Positions 43,005 to 53,051 of a stretch of DNA of 64,000 nt are shown here, in pieces. Location: assembly GCA_964371055.1 (NCBI GenBank), contig CAYJLF010000017.1, positions 1-64,000 of the forward strand, given 5' to 3'. Numbering within the stretch: position 1 is the first letter of the stretch; every line of letters starts with the position of its first letter. Made by a program: the position numbers and the translations under genes. The DNA comes from CAYJLF01 sp964371055 (GTDB lineage: Bacteria > Eisenbacteria > RBG-16-71-46 > CAIMUX01). The notes beneath the pieces were generated by a model. The model was not told the origin of the DNA. It saw only the letters and a program-made list of their open reading frames with translations, and did no database searches.

Positions 43005-44225
43005 GTGCGTGCGGACGCGCCGAAACTGGACGACCTGGGGGCCTCCCTCGAACGCCTGGCGCCTGCCCTGGTCAGGGGCGGCCTGGTGGTCGGAGTGGTG
43101 GGGCTGGCCGGCGCCGTCGTCTCCGCCGTGGCCGGTCCCGGCGGACTGCCCCGGCTCTATCCGAGCTGGCTGGTCGGTTTCTCCTTCTGGCTCACCGTGA
43201 CCCTGGGCGCCCTCTTCTTCACCATTCTCCAGCACCTGGTGCGGGCGGGCTGGAGCGTGGTCGTACGTCGCCTGGCCGAAGCGATGGCGCTGAACCTGCC
43301 GCTGGTCGCCCTCTTCTTCCTCCCGCTGGTCTTTGGGCTCGGAGAACTTTACCCCTGGGCCCGGCCCGAGGAGGTCCAGCGGAGCGAACTCCTGCAGCAC
43401 AAGGCCGGGTGGCTCAACCCGACCCTCTTTATCGGCCGCTGGGTCGTCTATTTCCTCCTCTGGTCGTGGCTCGCCCGGTGGTTCTGGAGCCGCTCCACCG
43501 CGCAGGACCGCGCCGGCAGTCCCGATGAGATCGTCTCGATCCACAAGCGGATGGAGAAGTGGTCCGCTCCCTCGATCATCCTCTACGCCGTCACGTTAAA
43601 CTTCGCCTCCTTCGATCTGTTGATGTCCCTCGCTCCGGAGTGGTACAGCACGATCTTCGGCGTCTACACCTTCGTCGGGGGGCTGGTCGGGTTCCTCGCC
43701 CTCTTCAGCATCGCGGTCGCCCTGCTGCAGCGCTCGGGGCGGATGCGCGGCGTGACCGACGAGCACTGGCACGACCTCGGCAAGCTCGTGTTCGCCTTCA
43801 CCGTATTCTGGGCCTACATCGCCTTCAGCCAGTACATGTTGATGTGGTACGCCAACATTCCGGAGGAGACGATCTGGTTCAAGCCACGCCTGCAGGGCGC
43901 CTGGACGCCGCTGTCGTGGCTCCTGCTCTTCGGGCACTTCTGGATCCCGTTCTTCCTCCTGCTGCCGCGCTTCGTCAAGCGGACGCCGAAACTGCTCGGC
44001 CCGATCGCGGCGTGGGTGGTGTTCATGCACTACGTCGACATCTACTGGATCGTGATGCCGACGTTGAGTCCGGAGCGGGTGTCGCCGCATCCGGCGGATC
44101 TGCTGGTGGTGGTGGGCCTCGGCGGCTTCTGGCTGGCGGCGACCGCTCATCGCCTGCGCCGCGTCTCGCTGGTCCCGACGCGGGACCCGCGGCTGGTCGA
44201 GTCTCTGAACTTCGAGAACGCGTGA
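43005..44225 (+). CDS. actF: Alternative complex III membrane subunit ActF
   Basis: This 406-residue NrfD-like (ActC-related) integral membrane protein has about ten helices, with the conserved NFASFDLLMSLAPEWYSTIFGVY and YMLMWYANIPEETIWF segments. The start is GTG 43005 with AAAGGA eight bases upstream; the frame is open further upstream but only through actE. ActF packs next to ActC in known structures and may carry a second proton path. Confidence 0.9.
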   Translation: MRADAPKLDDLGASLERLAPALVRGGLVVGVVGLAGAVVSAVAGPGGLPRLYPSWLVGFSFWLTVTLGALFFTILQHLVRAGWSVVVRRLAEAMALNLPLVALFFLPLVFGLGELYPWARPEEVQRSELLQHKAGWLNPTLFIGRWVVYFLLWSWLARWFWSRSTAQDRAGSPDEIVSIHKRMEKWSAPSIILYAVTLNFASFDLLMSLAPEWYSTIFGVYTFVGGLVGFLALFSIAVALLQRSGRMRGVTDEHWHDLGKLVFAFTVFWAYIAFSQYMLMWYANIPEETIWFKPRLQGAWTPLSWLLLFGHFWIPFFLLLPRFVKRTPKLLGPIAAWVVFMHYVDIYWIVMPTLSPERVSPHPADLLVVVGLGGFWLAATAHRLRRVSLVPTRDPRLVESLNFENA

Positions 44226-44232
44226 GGAAGCC

Positions 44233-44616
44233 GTGTCGGCCGCATCGATGAAAAAAGACGATGACCCCCGCGCGCCCGAGACGATCGTCGCCGGCGTCCT
44301 GGGGGCGATTCTGGTGTTTGCGATCATCGTGGGTCTGCAAGCCCTCTTCTATACCATGCAGGACGTGGAGAGGGGGGATAAGGTGATCAAGGTGGCTCCG
44401 GAAGAGCTGACGCGCCTGCGTGCCGAACAGACGGAGCGGATCGGGCAGTACCGCTGGGTCGATCCGGTCGCCGGCGTCGCCACGCTGCCGATCGAACGCG
44501 CGATGGAGCTGACGGTTCGCGACCAGGGACGACTGCCGAACGCCACGGTCGCCCCTCCGGGGGCCGCCGCCGGTCCGGGTGGCGCAACCGGGATGCCCGA
44601 CCGGGCATCGAACTAA
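44233..44616 (+). CDS. Small single-span membrane protein of the act-cox cluster
   Basis: This 127-residue protein has one transmembrane helix (about 20-42) and a short periplasmic tail containing QYRWVDPVAGVATLPIERAM, a pattern that recurs in small proteins beside act and sco genes (recalled, not searched). GTG 44233 has GAGGAAG upstream; ATG 44248 is an alternative. The C-terminus is alanine/proline/glycine-rich. It probably has an accessory or assembly function for the oxidase or alternative complex III. Confidence 0.75.
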   Translation: MSAASMKKDDDPRAPETIVAGVLGAILVFAIIVGLQALFYTMQDVERGDKVIKVAPEELTRLRAEQTERIGQYRWVDPVAGVATLPIERAMELTVRDQGRLPNATVAPPGAAAGPGGATGMPDRASN

Positions 44617-44623
44617 GGTTGTC

Positions 44624-45592
44624 ATGAAGAATGCAAAGAGGACAACGAGCTTTCTAGGCGCCGGCCTCATGGTCTGCCTCGGTCTTCTCGCCAGCCGGCC
44701 GGCCGCGGGCGAGGCGGAGACCGGTACAGCCCCGGAATCAGGTCGGGTCGCGGTCGAGACGTCCGGGGTCCCGTCCGGGGCGCCGTCCGTCCGGCACGCG
44801 CCGGTGCCGGCGGATGCGAGCGAGGGACGGATGGAGCCCCTTCCGGACGAGCTGGAGGGGGTCGGCATCACCGAGCATCTCGACGCCCAGATCCCGCTCG
44901 ATCTCGAATTCACGGACGGAGAAGGGAAGATCGTCCGCCTGCGCGACCTCTTCGACGGCCAGCGGCCGGTCGTCTTCAACCTCGCCTACTACACCTGCCC
45001 GATGCTCTGCACCCTCGTCCTCAACGGAGTGGCCGACGCGATGAACGGCGTGGGGCTGACGCTGGGGCGCGACTACACGGCCTTCGTCGTCAGCATCGAC
45101 CCGGCCGAGACGGCCGGTCTGGCGCGGGCCAAGCGCGACGCCTACCTGCGCCTCTACCAGCGGGGGGCGGGGCCGGAGGCGTGGCGCTTCTTCGTCGGGC
45201 GGGAGGACCAGATCCAGGCTCTGGCCGACGCGGTCGGGTTCCACTACCGGTACGACCGGAAGTCGAACGAGTTCATCCACACCGCGGCGACGTTCGTGCT
45301 GACGCCCGACGGGCACGTCTCCCGGTACCTCTATGGGATCGAGTACGAGCCGCAGACGTTCCGGTTGTCGTTGCTGGAGGCGGCTCAGGGTCGTATCGGC
45401 ACTACCGTGGACCGACTGGTGCTCTACTGCTTCCACTACGACGCTGAATCGGGCCGCTACGCGCCGATGGTGATGAACATCGTGCGCCTCTTCGGAGGCC
45501 TGACGGCGCTGGCGGTGGCGGTTTTCCTGCTCATCCTGCGGGCCGGCGATCGGCGCCGGCGCCGCCTGGCCACATCGGGGGCACCTTCGTGA
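44624..45592 (+). CDS. Sco1/SenC-type copper chaperone
   Basis: This 322-residue thioredoxin-fold protein has a signal peptide, the copper pair in CPMLC (Cys125, Cys129) and the partner histidine in NEFIHTAATF. Family members load the CuA site of oxidase subunit II. A C-terminal hydrophobic helix (VMNIVRLFGGLTALAVAVFLL) anchors it, so it may be held by two membrane segments if the signal is not cleaved. Its stop overlaps the coxB start (GTGA), in keeping with CoxB as the target. Confidence 0.9.
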   Translation: MKNAKRTTSFLGAGLMVCLGLLASRPAAGEAETGTAPESGRVAVETSGVPSGAPSVRHAPVPADASEGRMEPLPDELEGVGITEHLDAQIPLDLEFTDGEGKIVRLRDLFDGQRPVVFNLAYYTCPMLCTLVLNGVADAMNGVGLTLGRDYTAFVVSIDPAETAGLARAKRDAYLRLYQRGAGPEAWRFFVGREDQIQALADAVGFHYRYDRKSNEFIHTAATFVLTPDGHVSRYLYGIEYEPQTFRLSLLEAAQGRIGTTVDRLVLYCFHYDAESGRYAPMVMNIVRLFGGLTALAVAVFLLILRAGDRRRRRLATSGAPS

Positions 45593-46608
45593 AGCGCGTC
45601 TTCTGGGGCATCGTGTACGGCTTTCTCGGTGGCATCGTCCCTGCCATCCTGGCCGCCGGCCCGGCCGCGGCGTCGACCCGGCCCGATTTCTGGATGCCGG
45701 TGCGCGGATCGACCACGGCCCACAGGGTCGACTGGTTGTTCAATTTCATCCTCGTGATCTCGATCGTCTTCTTCCTCATCGTCGTCTCTCTGATGACGCT
45801 CTTCGTCGTGCGCTACCGGAGGCGGAAGGGTCGCGAGGCGGAGCCGACGGCGCACCACAATACCGCCTTGGAGCTGACCTGGAGCATCATCCCGCTCATT
45901 CTGCTGCTGGTCATCTTCGCCTTCGGCTTCAAGATCTACCTCGACATGTCGGTGCCGCCGCAGAACGCGGTCCAGATCGGCGTCACCGGACAGAAATGGG
46001 CGTGGTCGTTCACCTATCCAAACGGGTACGTCGACGCCAATCTGCACGTGCCGGTCAACACGCCGATCGAGCTGACCCTGACGTCGGAGGATGTGATCCA
46101 CTCGCTCTTCATCCCCGCCTTCCGGGTGAAGAAGGATGTCGTGCCGGGACGCTACAACAAGACGTGGTTCGAGGCGACGACTCCGGGCGAGTTCACCCTT
46201 TTCTGCGCGGAGTACTGCGGGAGCGCCCATTCCGACATGCTCGCCCGCGTCATCGTCCACGAGCCGGGCGGCTACGAGGCGTGGATGGAAGAGGCCGCCA
46301 ACTGGATCGACAAGGTGACGCCGGTGGAAGCGGGGGAGAGGCTCTACCAGACGCTGGGGTGCATGGGCTGCCACTCCGTGGACGGCGGCGCCCGGGTCGG
46401 CCCGAGCTTCAAGGGACTGCTCGGCACGCAGGGCGCGCTGAAGGACGGATCGACGGTGCTGAAAGACGAGAACTACGTTCGCAGTTCCATTCTCGAGCCG
46501 GCCTCGCAGGTCGCCGCCGGGTACGAGGCCGTGATGCCGACCTACAAGGGGCGGATCAAGGACAAGGAGATCACGGTCATCATCGAGTACCTGAAGACGC
46601 TGAAGTAG
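45589..46608 (+). CDS. coxB: Cytochrome c oxidase subunit II with fused cytochrome c domain
   Basis: This 339-residue caa3-type CoxB has a signal/first helix, two transmembrane helices (48-75 and 97-118), and a cupredoxin domain with all CuA ligands (His171, Cys206, Glu208, Cys210, His214, Met217). A C-terminal cytochrome c has heme motif CMGCH (258-262) and the distal methionine in YEAVMPTYKG. The fused heme lets the oxidase accept electrons directly from alternative complex III. It starts at GTG 45589. Confidence 0.95.
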   Translation: MKRVFWGIVYGFLGGIVPAILAAGPAAASTRPDFWMPVRGSTTAHRVDWLFNFILVISIVFFLIVVSLMTLFVVRYRRRKGREAEPTAHHNTALELTWSIIPLILLLVIFAFGFKIYLDMSVPPQNAVQIGVTGQKWAWSFTYPNGYVDANLHVPVNTPIELTLTSEDVIHSLFIPAFRVKKDVVPGRYNKTWFEATTPGEFTLFCAEYCGSAHSDMLARVIVHEPGGYEAWMEEAANWIDKVTPVEAGERLYQTLGCMGCHSVDGGARVGPSFKGLLGTQGALKDGSTVLKDENYVRSSILEPASQVAAGYEAVMPTYKGRIKDKEITVIIEYLKTLK

Positions 46609-46667
46609 GGACAGGAGTAGAGCCACGAAAGGTCCCGGTTCGTCCGGGAGAACGGAAGATCGTCGAC

Positions 46668-48344
<1,677 letters not shown>

Positions 48345-48441
48345 GCCGGGCGGGGATCGCGGCCGCCGCGGGAACGGCGCGGCCGAAGCTTGCGTCCCGC
48401 GAAGGCGGAGGACGCGGAACGAGAGGTCTGAAGGAGACGAC

Positions 48442-49344
48442 ATGGCGACAGCCCACGACACCGGCCACGCGCCTGCGGGCGGCCATTCGAAGCACCTGGC
48501 GCATCACTTCCAGAGCATGGGGCAGCAGCACCAGGCCGGGAAGACCGGGATGTGGCTCTTCCTCTCGACGGAGATCCTGCTTTTCAGCGGCCTCTTCTGC
48601 GCCTATGCCGTCTACCGGCACAACCACCCGGAGATCTTTCTCTACGCCCACCAGTTCCTCGACAAGACTCTGGGCGGGATCAACACGCTGGTCCTGATCC
48701 TGAGCAGCTTCACCGCCGCCTGGGCGGTGCGGGCGGCCCAGCTTGGTCAGCGGCGTCTCCTGATCAGCCTGATCCTGGTGACCCTGGTCTGCGCGATCGG
48801 CTTCATGGGGATCAAGGCGATCGAATACGAGCACAAGTGGAAGCACGGGCTTCTCTGGGGGCAACGGTTCAGCCCGGATACGCACGCGGAGCCTGGCAGC
48901 GAAGCGGGCGGACACGGTGCCGCAGAGACGGCGACCGAAGGGGACGTTGCGGTCAATCCCGCCGGTCCCGGGGCGGTCCCTCCGGGGGTTGCGACCACCA
49001 CGCCCTCGAATCCGCTCGACGTCCACACGAATCTTCCGGCGGCGGCCCCCGCTCCGGCGGGCCTCGCGCGGGAAACGGCCGAAGGGGCCGGCGCGTCGGG
49101 CCACGCGGTGGTGGACCGTCCGCGCAACGCCCAGGTCTTCTTCGGCATCTACTTCTCGATGACGGGACTACACGCGCTGCACGTCATCGCGGGGATGCTG
49201 GCCTGGATCTGGGTGCTGCGGCGCGCCATTCGGGGCGACTTCGGCGCGGCCTACTTCACTCCGGTCGAACTGGTGGCGCTCTACTGGCACCTGGTCGACC
49301 TGATCTGGATCTACCTCTTCCCGCTGCTCTACCTGATTCACTAG
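48442..49344 (+). CDS. coxC: Cytochrome c oxidase subunit III with hydrophilic insertion
   Basis: This 300-residue subunit III has the usual GMWLFLSTEILLFSGLFCAY start and the GLHALHVIAGMLAWIWVLRR and LYWHLVDLIWIYLFPLLYL end. Between residues about 140 and 230 lies a proline/alanine/glycine/threonine-rich hydrophilic insert that normal CoxC proteins of about 200 residues lack. It starts at ATG 48442 after AAGGAG. It probably packs against CoxA and stabilises turnover; the insert should face the periplasm or cytoplasm as a flexible loop. Confidence 0.9.
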   Translation: MATAHDTGHAPAGGHSKHLAHHFQSMGQQHQAGKTGMWLFLSTEILLFSGLFCAYAVYRHNHPEIFLYAHQFLDKTLGGINTLVLILSSFTAAWAVRAAQLGQRRLLISLILVTLVCAIGFMGIKAIEYEHKWKHGLLWGQRFSPDTHAEPGSEAGGHGAAETATEGDVAVNPAGPGAVPPGVATTTPSNPLDVHTNLPAAAPAPAGLARETAEGAGASGHAVVDRPRNAQVFFGIYFSMTGLHALHVIAGMLAWIWVLRRAIRGDFGAAYFTPVELVALYWHLVDLIWIYLFPLLYLIH

Positions 49345-49358
49345 GCGAGGACATGGAG

Positions 49359-49787
49359 ATGACAACGCGCACGCCGAAACATGAGGGGACGGGGCACGGC
49401 CACGACGACCACGGCCCGAGCCACGGCCACGACGACCGCGGCCCCGGCGACCGCGGCCACGACGGCCACGGCGTGGGGCACGTCCTCCCGATGAAGGTCC
49501 TGGGAGCGGTCTTTGCCGGGCTCGTGGTCCTGACCTGGATCACGGTGGCGGCGACCTGGGTCGATCTCGGGGCGATGAACCTCTGGCTGGCGATGGCGAT
49601 TGCCACCGTCAAGGCGTCCCTGGTCGCCCTTTACTTCATGCATCTGCGCTGGGACCGGCCGATCAACGGGATCATCTTCCTCGGGACGCTCCTCTTCGTC
49701 CTGCTCTTCGTCGGGATCGCACTGACCGACACGGCGAGCTATCAACCGGAGATGATTCCCGGGTACTCGCCCGCGATGCCTCAATAG
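49359..49787 (+). CDS. coxD: Cytochrome c oxidase subunit IV with histidine-rich N-terminus
   Basis: This 142-residue caa3-type subunit IV has three hydrophobic helices (MKVLGAVFAGLVVLTWITVA, MNLWLAMAIATVKASLVALYF, IIFLGTLLFVLLFVGIALT). The first 40 residues are packed with histidine, aspartate and glycine (HGHDDHGPSHGHDD), which may bind metal such as copper. ATG 49359 is favoured over ATG 49353 by spacing from GCGAGG. Confidence 0.88.
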   Translation: MTTRTPKHEGTGHGHDDHGPSHGHDDRGPGDRGHDGHGVGHVLPMKVLGAVFAGLVVLTWITVAATWVDLGAMNLWLAMAIATVKASLVALYFMHLRWDRPINGIIFLGTLLFVLLFVGIALTDTASYQPEMIPGYSPAMPQ

Positions 49788-49820
49788 GGACCAGGGCGCA
49801 GCGACGCACCAGGAGGACGG

Positions 49821-50411
49821 ATGAGCACGACAGGGACCGGATCCGAGAAGGGGACGCCGCCTCCCGGCGCCGGCAAGCTGGCCATGCGGCTCTTCCTGGC
49901 GGCGCTCGCCGTGCTCTTCGCGGCGAGCATGGTCGGCTACCTCGTCGTCCGCCTGCGCGCGCCGGAGTGGCCGCCCGAGGGAAGCCCCCGCCTGCCGGCC
50001 GGCCTGTGGATCAGCACGTTGATCCTCCTGGCGAGCAGCGGGACGATGGCGGGAGCGTTGGCGGCGATCCGGGATGGCCGCGCGGGAGCGCTCCGCAACT
50101 GGCTCTATACGACCGGACTCCTCGGCGTGGCCTTTTTCGTCAGCCAGGTGCTCAACTGGCAGCATCTCGTCACGGCGCATCATCTGCCGGCGCAGAAGAA
50201 CCTCTATGCCTTCACCTTCTACCTCTTGAGCGGGCTGCACGGCGTGCACGTGCTGGGCGGGTTGGTGCCGCTGGCGATTACTGCCACGCGCGCGGTGCGA
50301 CAGCGATACACCGCGGAAGATCATGCCGGCGTCGAGTACCTCTCGATGTACTGGCATTTCCTCGACGCGGTCTGGATCGTGATGTTCCTCGTGCTGATGG
50401 TGGCGGCGTAG
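49821..50411 (+). CDS. Second subunit III-like oxidase protein
   Basis: This 196-residue membrane protein of the heme-copper oxidase subunit III family has five hydrophobic helices, with FYLLSGLHGVHVLGGLVPL and YLSMYWHFLDAVWIVMFLVL corresponding to the conserved last helices. It follows CoxD with AGGAGGACGG upstream. A second, shorter CoxC paralogue in one cluster is found in several act-cox clusters; it may be an alternative subunit III or partner of a different oxidase core. No terminator is obvious after it. Confidence 0.85.
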   Translation: MSTTGTGSEKGTPPPGAGKLAMRLFLAALAVLFAASMVGYLVVRLRAPEWPPEGSPRLPAGLWISTLILLASSGTMAGALAAIRDGRAGALRNWLYTTGLLGVAFFVSQVLNWQHLVTAHHLPAQKNLYAFTFYLLSGLHGVHVLGGLVPLAITATRAVRQRYTAEDHAGVEYLSMYWHFLDAVWIVMFLVLMVAA

Positions 50412-50831
50412 ACCCTGCTGAGCGTTTGCTCCGGCCGTTTCCCCCTCGATCAACGCAGCGCGGCCAGGATTTCCCGGGCTGTGATCACGCGATAGGGGCG
50501 GGCGCGCCGACGGCGCGCAGCAGGCTGCAGCTCCGGAACGAAGAGGGCGTGCACGACCGGGCGTCCCGCCGCCCACCGCTCGCGCGGGGCGCCAAGGGCC
50601 ACGATCCCGGGGTCGAGGCGGTCGGGGCAGAAAGCCACGCGGGAGCGACGGATCCGCACCCGAGATGGAACATTGACCTGCCAGAAATCGCCGGTACGCT
50701 CATCGGTTCCCCGGCAACCCGGATCATGTGATCCCGCCCCGGGGTTGTCGGTCGGTTCGGGTGCCGCTTTGGCGGCTGAGCGGACCAGTCGCAGTTCCAT
50801 CGCATTCCATCGCCAGCAGAAGGAGAGATCG
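50412..50831. other. Intergenic region after the oxidase cluster
   Basis: About 420 bases without a strongly supported gene. The minus-strand frame 50450-50800 is listed separately as a low-confidence hypothetical. The final 15 bases contain the AAGGAGAG of the alcohol dehydrogenase gene. Confidence 0.4.
50450..50800 (-). CDS. Hypothetical protein, low confidence
   Basis: A 116-codon frame on the minus strand is open with a plausible composition in its C-terminal 75 residues (VPSRVRIRRSRVAFCPDRLD, then RPYRVITAREILAALR). No ribosome binding site precedes the ATG at 50800 and I recognise no family. It would run convergently toward the oxidase cluster. It is included because it fills an otherwise empty stretch; it could easily be chance. 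Confidence 0.3.
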   Translation of the reverse strand: MELRLVRSAAKAAPEPTDNPGAGSHDPGCRGTDERTGDFWQVNVPSRVRIRRSRVAFCPDRLDPGIVALGAPRERWAAGRPVVHALFVPELQPAARRRRARPYRVITAREILAALR

Positions 50832-51872
50832 ATGCAGGTTCGAGGTTACGCCGCCCGATCGGCCGAATCCCCCCTGGCCCCGTGGGAGTTCGAGCGCCGT
50901 CAGCCCGGGCCCAAGGATGTCAGGATCCAGATCGATCACTGTGGCATCTGTCACTCGGATATCCACTTCGCGCGCAACGAGTGGCACTTCACCACCTACC
51001 CCTGCGTCCCGGGGCACGAGATCGTGGGACGGGTCGTCGAAGTCGGCAGCGGTGTCAGCCGGTATCGGGAGGGCGACCTGGTCGGCGTCGGCTGCTTCGT
51101 CGATTCCTGCCGGACCTGCCCGAGCTGCCGGGAAGGGCTCGAGACCTACTGCGAGACCGGCGCCCGGATGACCTACGGCAGCTTCGAGGCCGACGGAAAG
51201 ACCCCGACCTACGGCGGGTACGCGACCCAGATCGTGGTCGACGAGGACTTCGTCCTGCGGATTCCCGCGTCGCTCGATCCGGCCGCCGCCGCGCCGCTTC
51301 TCTGCGCCGGGATCACGACCTACTCGCCGCTCCGCCACGTCGGCGTGACCGCGGGAATGCGGGTGGCGGTGCTCGGCCTCGGCGGACTGGGGCACATGGG
51401 AGTGAAGCTCGCAGCCTCGTTCGGCGCCGAGGTGACGATCCTGAGCCACTCCGCCGCGAAGGAGGCCGATGCGCGGCGCCTCGGCGCCAGCGACTTCGTT
51501 CTGACCAGCGGCGAGAAGGCGCTGGCGCCGCTCGCCGGGCGCTTCGATGTCATCCTGGATACCGTTTCGGCGGTACACGATCTGAACAGCTACATCGGCT
51601 GCCTCAAGCGGGACGGCACGCTGATCATGGTCGGCGCCTCGCCCGATCCGCTGCCGCTGGCGACCTTCCCCCTCATCATGGGCCGGCGGCGCGTGCTGGG
51701 GTCTCTGGTCGGCGGGCTTCCGCAGACGCAGGAGATGCTCGATCACTGCGGGAAGCACGGCATCGTCAGCGACATCGAGCGGATCGTGCCGGAGCAGATC
51801 AACGAGTCCTATGACCGGGCAGTGCGCGGCGACGTCAAATACCGGTTCGTGATCGACTGCACGAAGTTCTGA
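50832..51872 (+). CDS. Zinc-dependent alcohol dehydrogenase (CAD/YahK type)
   Basis: This 346-residue medium-chain dehydrogenase has the catalytic zinc site in CGICHSD and GHEIVGRVVEVG, the structural zinc cysteines in CRTCPSCREGLETYC, and the cofactor-binding LGLGGLGHMGVKLA. The length and the CFVDSCRTC sequence fit the NADP-dependent cinnamyl-alcohol/YahK subgroup acting on aldehydes. ATG 50832 has AAGGAGAG upstream. It is transcribed toward the heme oxygenase gene and is not clearly linked to either neighbour. Confidence 0.92.
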   Translation: MQVRGYAARSAESPLAPWEFERRQPGPKDVRIQIDHCGICHSDIHFARNEWHFTTYPCVPGHEIVGRVVEVGSGVSRYREGDLVGVGCFVDSCRTCPSCREGLETYCETGARMTYGSFEADGKTPTYGGYATQIVVDEDFVLRIPASLDPAAAAPLLCAGITTYSPLRHVGVTAGMRVAVLGLGGLGHMGVKLAASFGAEVTILSHSAAKEADARRLGASDFVLTSGEKALAPLAGRFDVILDTVSAVHDLNSYIGCLKRDGTLIMVGASPDPLPLATFPLIMGRRRVLGSLVGGLPQTQEMLDHCGKHGIVSDIERIVPEQINESYDRAVRGDVKYRFVIDCTKF

Positions 51873-51932
51873 GGTTCTGACGGGAGTGGGCGCGGCCGGC
51901 GCGATCGGTCTGTATAATGGCGGGTGATGGCG

Positions 51933-51956
51933 GCGGCGGGCTTTCGGGTCCGCCGC
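51933..51956. terminator. Stem-loop between convergent genes
   Basis: GCGGCGG (51933-51939) pairs with CCGCCGC (51950-51956) across a 10-base loop, midway between the stops of the convergent alcohol dehydrogenase and heme oxygenase genes. No T run follows on either strand, so termination is only suggested. Confidence 0.3.
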
Positions 51957-51962
51957 GCTCAC

Positions 51963-52634
51963 TCAGGCGGGGGCCGTGCCCGCCGCCGCGTACACCTCGC
52001 GGTGCACGTTCATGATCCCCTGGAACGTCCGCCCGGCAGCCGCCACGATCGCGTCCTGTTCCTCCGCCGAGAGCGGGAGCGCGTCCATCGCCCCCTTGAA
52101 CTCCCGCCAGCGTTCGCCCTGGAGCTCGCCGTACGGGTCGAGGTAAGCGAGGCCGTCGCCGCCCTCGAGGTTGTACGCCTTCCGCACCGCGCGCGCGATG
52201 AATCGCCCGCCGTTCTTGCTGCCTTCGAGGACGTAGTGGACCCCGAGCAGCGCGGTGGCGCGCGACCGCTCGGTCTCGTCGATCATCACGATCATCTCGC
52301 GCACCGCGGGGAGCACCCCGGCCGGCTCCGGATCGCGGCCGTAGTGCCGGAGATCACGCAGCAGGTGCGACTCCTGGAACTGGTACTCCCGCACGACCGC
52401 GCCGATGGGGCCGCTGTGAGCGGACTGGCGCACGAGCGCTCGCTCGATGGCGCGGTGCAGGACGAGGAGTTGCTGGAGCAGGTCAGCGTAGGCGCCGAGC
52501 GGGAGCCTCCCCGCCAGAAGGTCCTGCTGGAGCGAGCCCTGCTCGGTCTCGCGGTGGAGCGGCATCGTCTCCTCGCGAAGGCGGGTCATGAGAGTGCTCG
52601 GACCGTTCGCTCCTGGGACGGCTGTCTCGTTCAT
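51963..52634 (-). CDS. Biliverdin-producing heme oxygenase
   Basis: This 223-residue helical protein is of the heme oxygenase family. The proximal heme histidine is His27 in TMPLHRETEQ, and the distal helix reads LLGVHYVLEGSKNGG. The start is ATG 52634 (GGGAG eleven bases upstream); ATG 52658 is an alternative. Expected products are biliverdin, iron and carbon monoxide, with use in iron release from heme or in bilin chromophore supply. No phytochrome or heme uptake gene is adjacent. Confidence 0.85.
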   Translation of the reverse strand: MNETAVPGANGPSTLMTRLREETMPLHRETEQGSLQQDLLAGRLPLGAYADLLQQLLVLHRAIERALVRQSAHSGPIGAVVREYQFQESHLLRDLRHYGRDPEPAGVLPAVREMIVMIDETERSRATALLGVHYVLEGSKNGGRFIARAVRKAYNLEGGDGLAYLDPYGELQGERWREFKGAMDALPLSAEEQDAIVAAAGRTFQGIMNVHREVYAAAGTAPA

Positions 52635-52711
52635 GGGGGAACTGCTCCCTTCTGTCATTTCCGGTGTTGTCCGGGTCGGGACGCGGCAGGTCGGATACGG
52701 ATGACACGGAT

Positions 52712-52900
52712 CTAGTCCATGAGGCCCCGCGCGACGAGCCAGGGTATCGTGAGCCAGAGCAGACCCTTGATCAGGAAGAACATGAATCCGAGCGCACCGA
52801 ACCGGCTGGCCCATTGCCGGACGCGGCCGCCGGAGCGCGGAGCGTGCGGCGCCGCCGACCGAGCGCGGAACCGCGTCCAGAGATCGCTCAACCGGAACAT
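52712..52900 (-). CDS. Small membrane protein (62 residues)
   Basis: This 62-residue frame starts at ATG 52900 with GAGGAGAGG directly upstream. A basic, proline-containing first half is followed by one hydrophobic span (ALGFMFFLIKGLLWLTIPWL). I recall similar FFLIKGLLWL-type mini membrane proteins in other genomes, without known function. It lies upstream of the heme oxygenase gene on the same strand. Confidence 0.65.
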   Translation of the reverse strand: MFRLSDLWTRFRARSAAPHAPRSGGRVRQWASRFGALGFMFFLIKGLLWLTIPWLVARGLMD

Positions 52901-53051
52901 CCTCTCCTCGCTTCTGCTGAGGCGACCCACCTGCTTCGCGCCCCATCCCCCTCCGCGTGAGCATCAGCCGGGAGAGGAGCGATCGGCAACGGGTTTTGCG
53001 TGGAGACGTGGATTCTCTTGGTCGAGAGGACCCACAGAACCCGTGGAAGAA

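Noticed and set aside
51913..51918. A perfect TATAAT upstream of 51930
   Set aside because: It lies between two convergent gene ends, has no matching -35 at a useful distance and no gene downstream on that strand.
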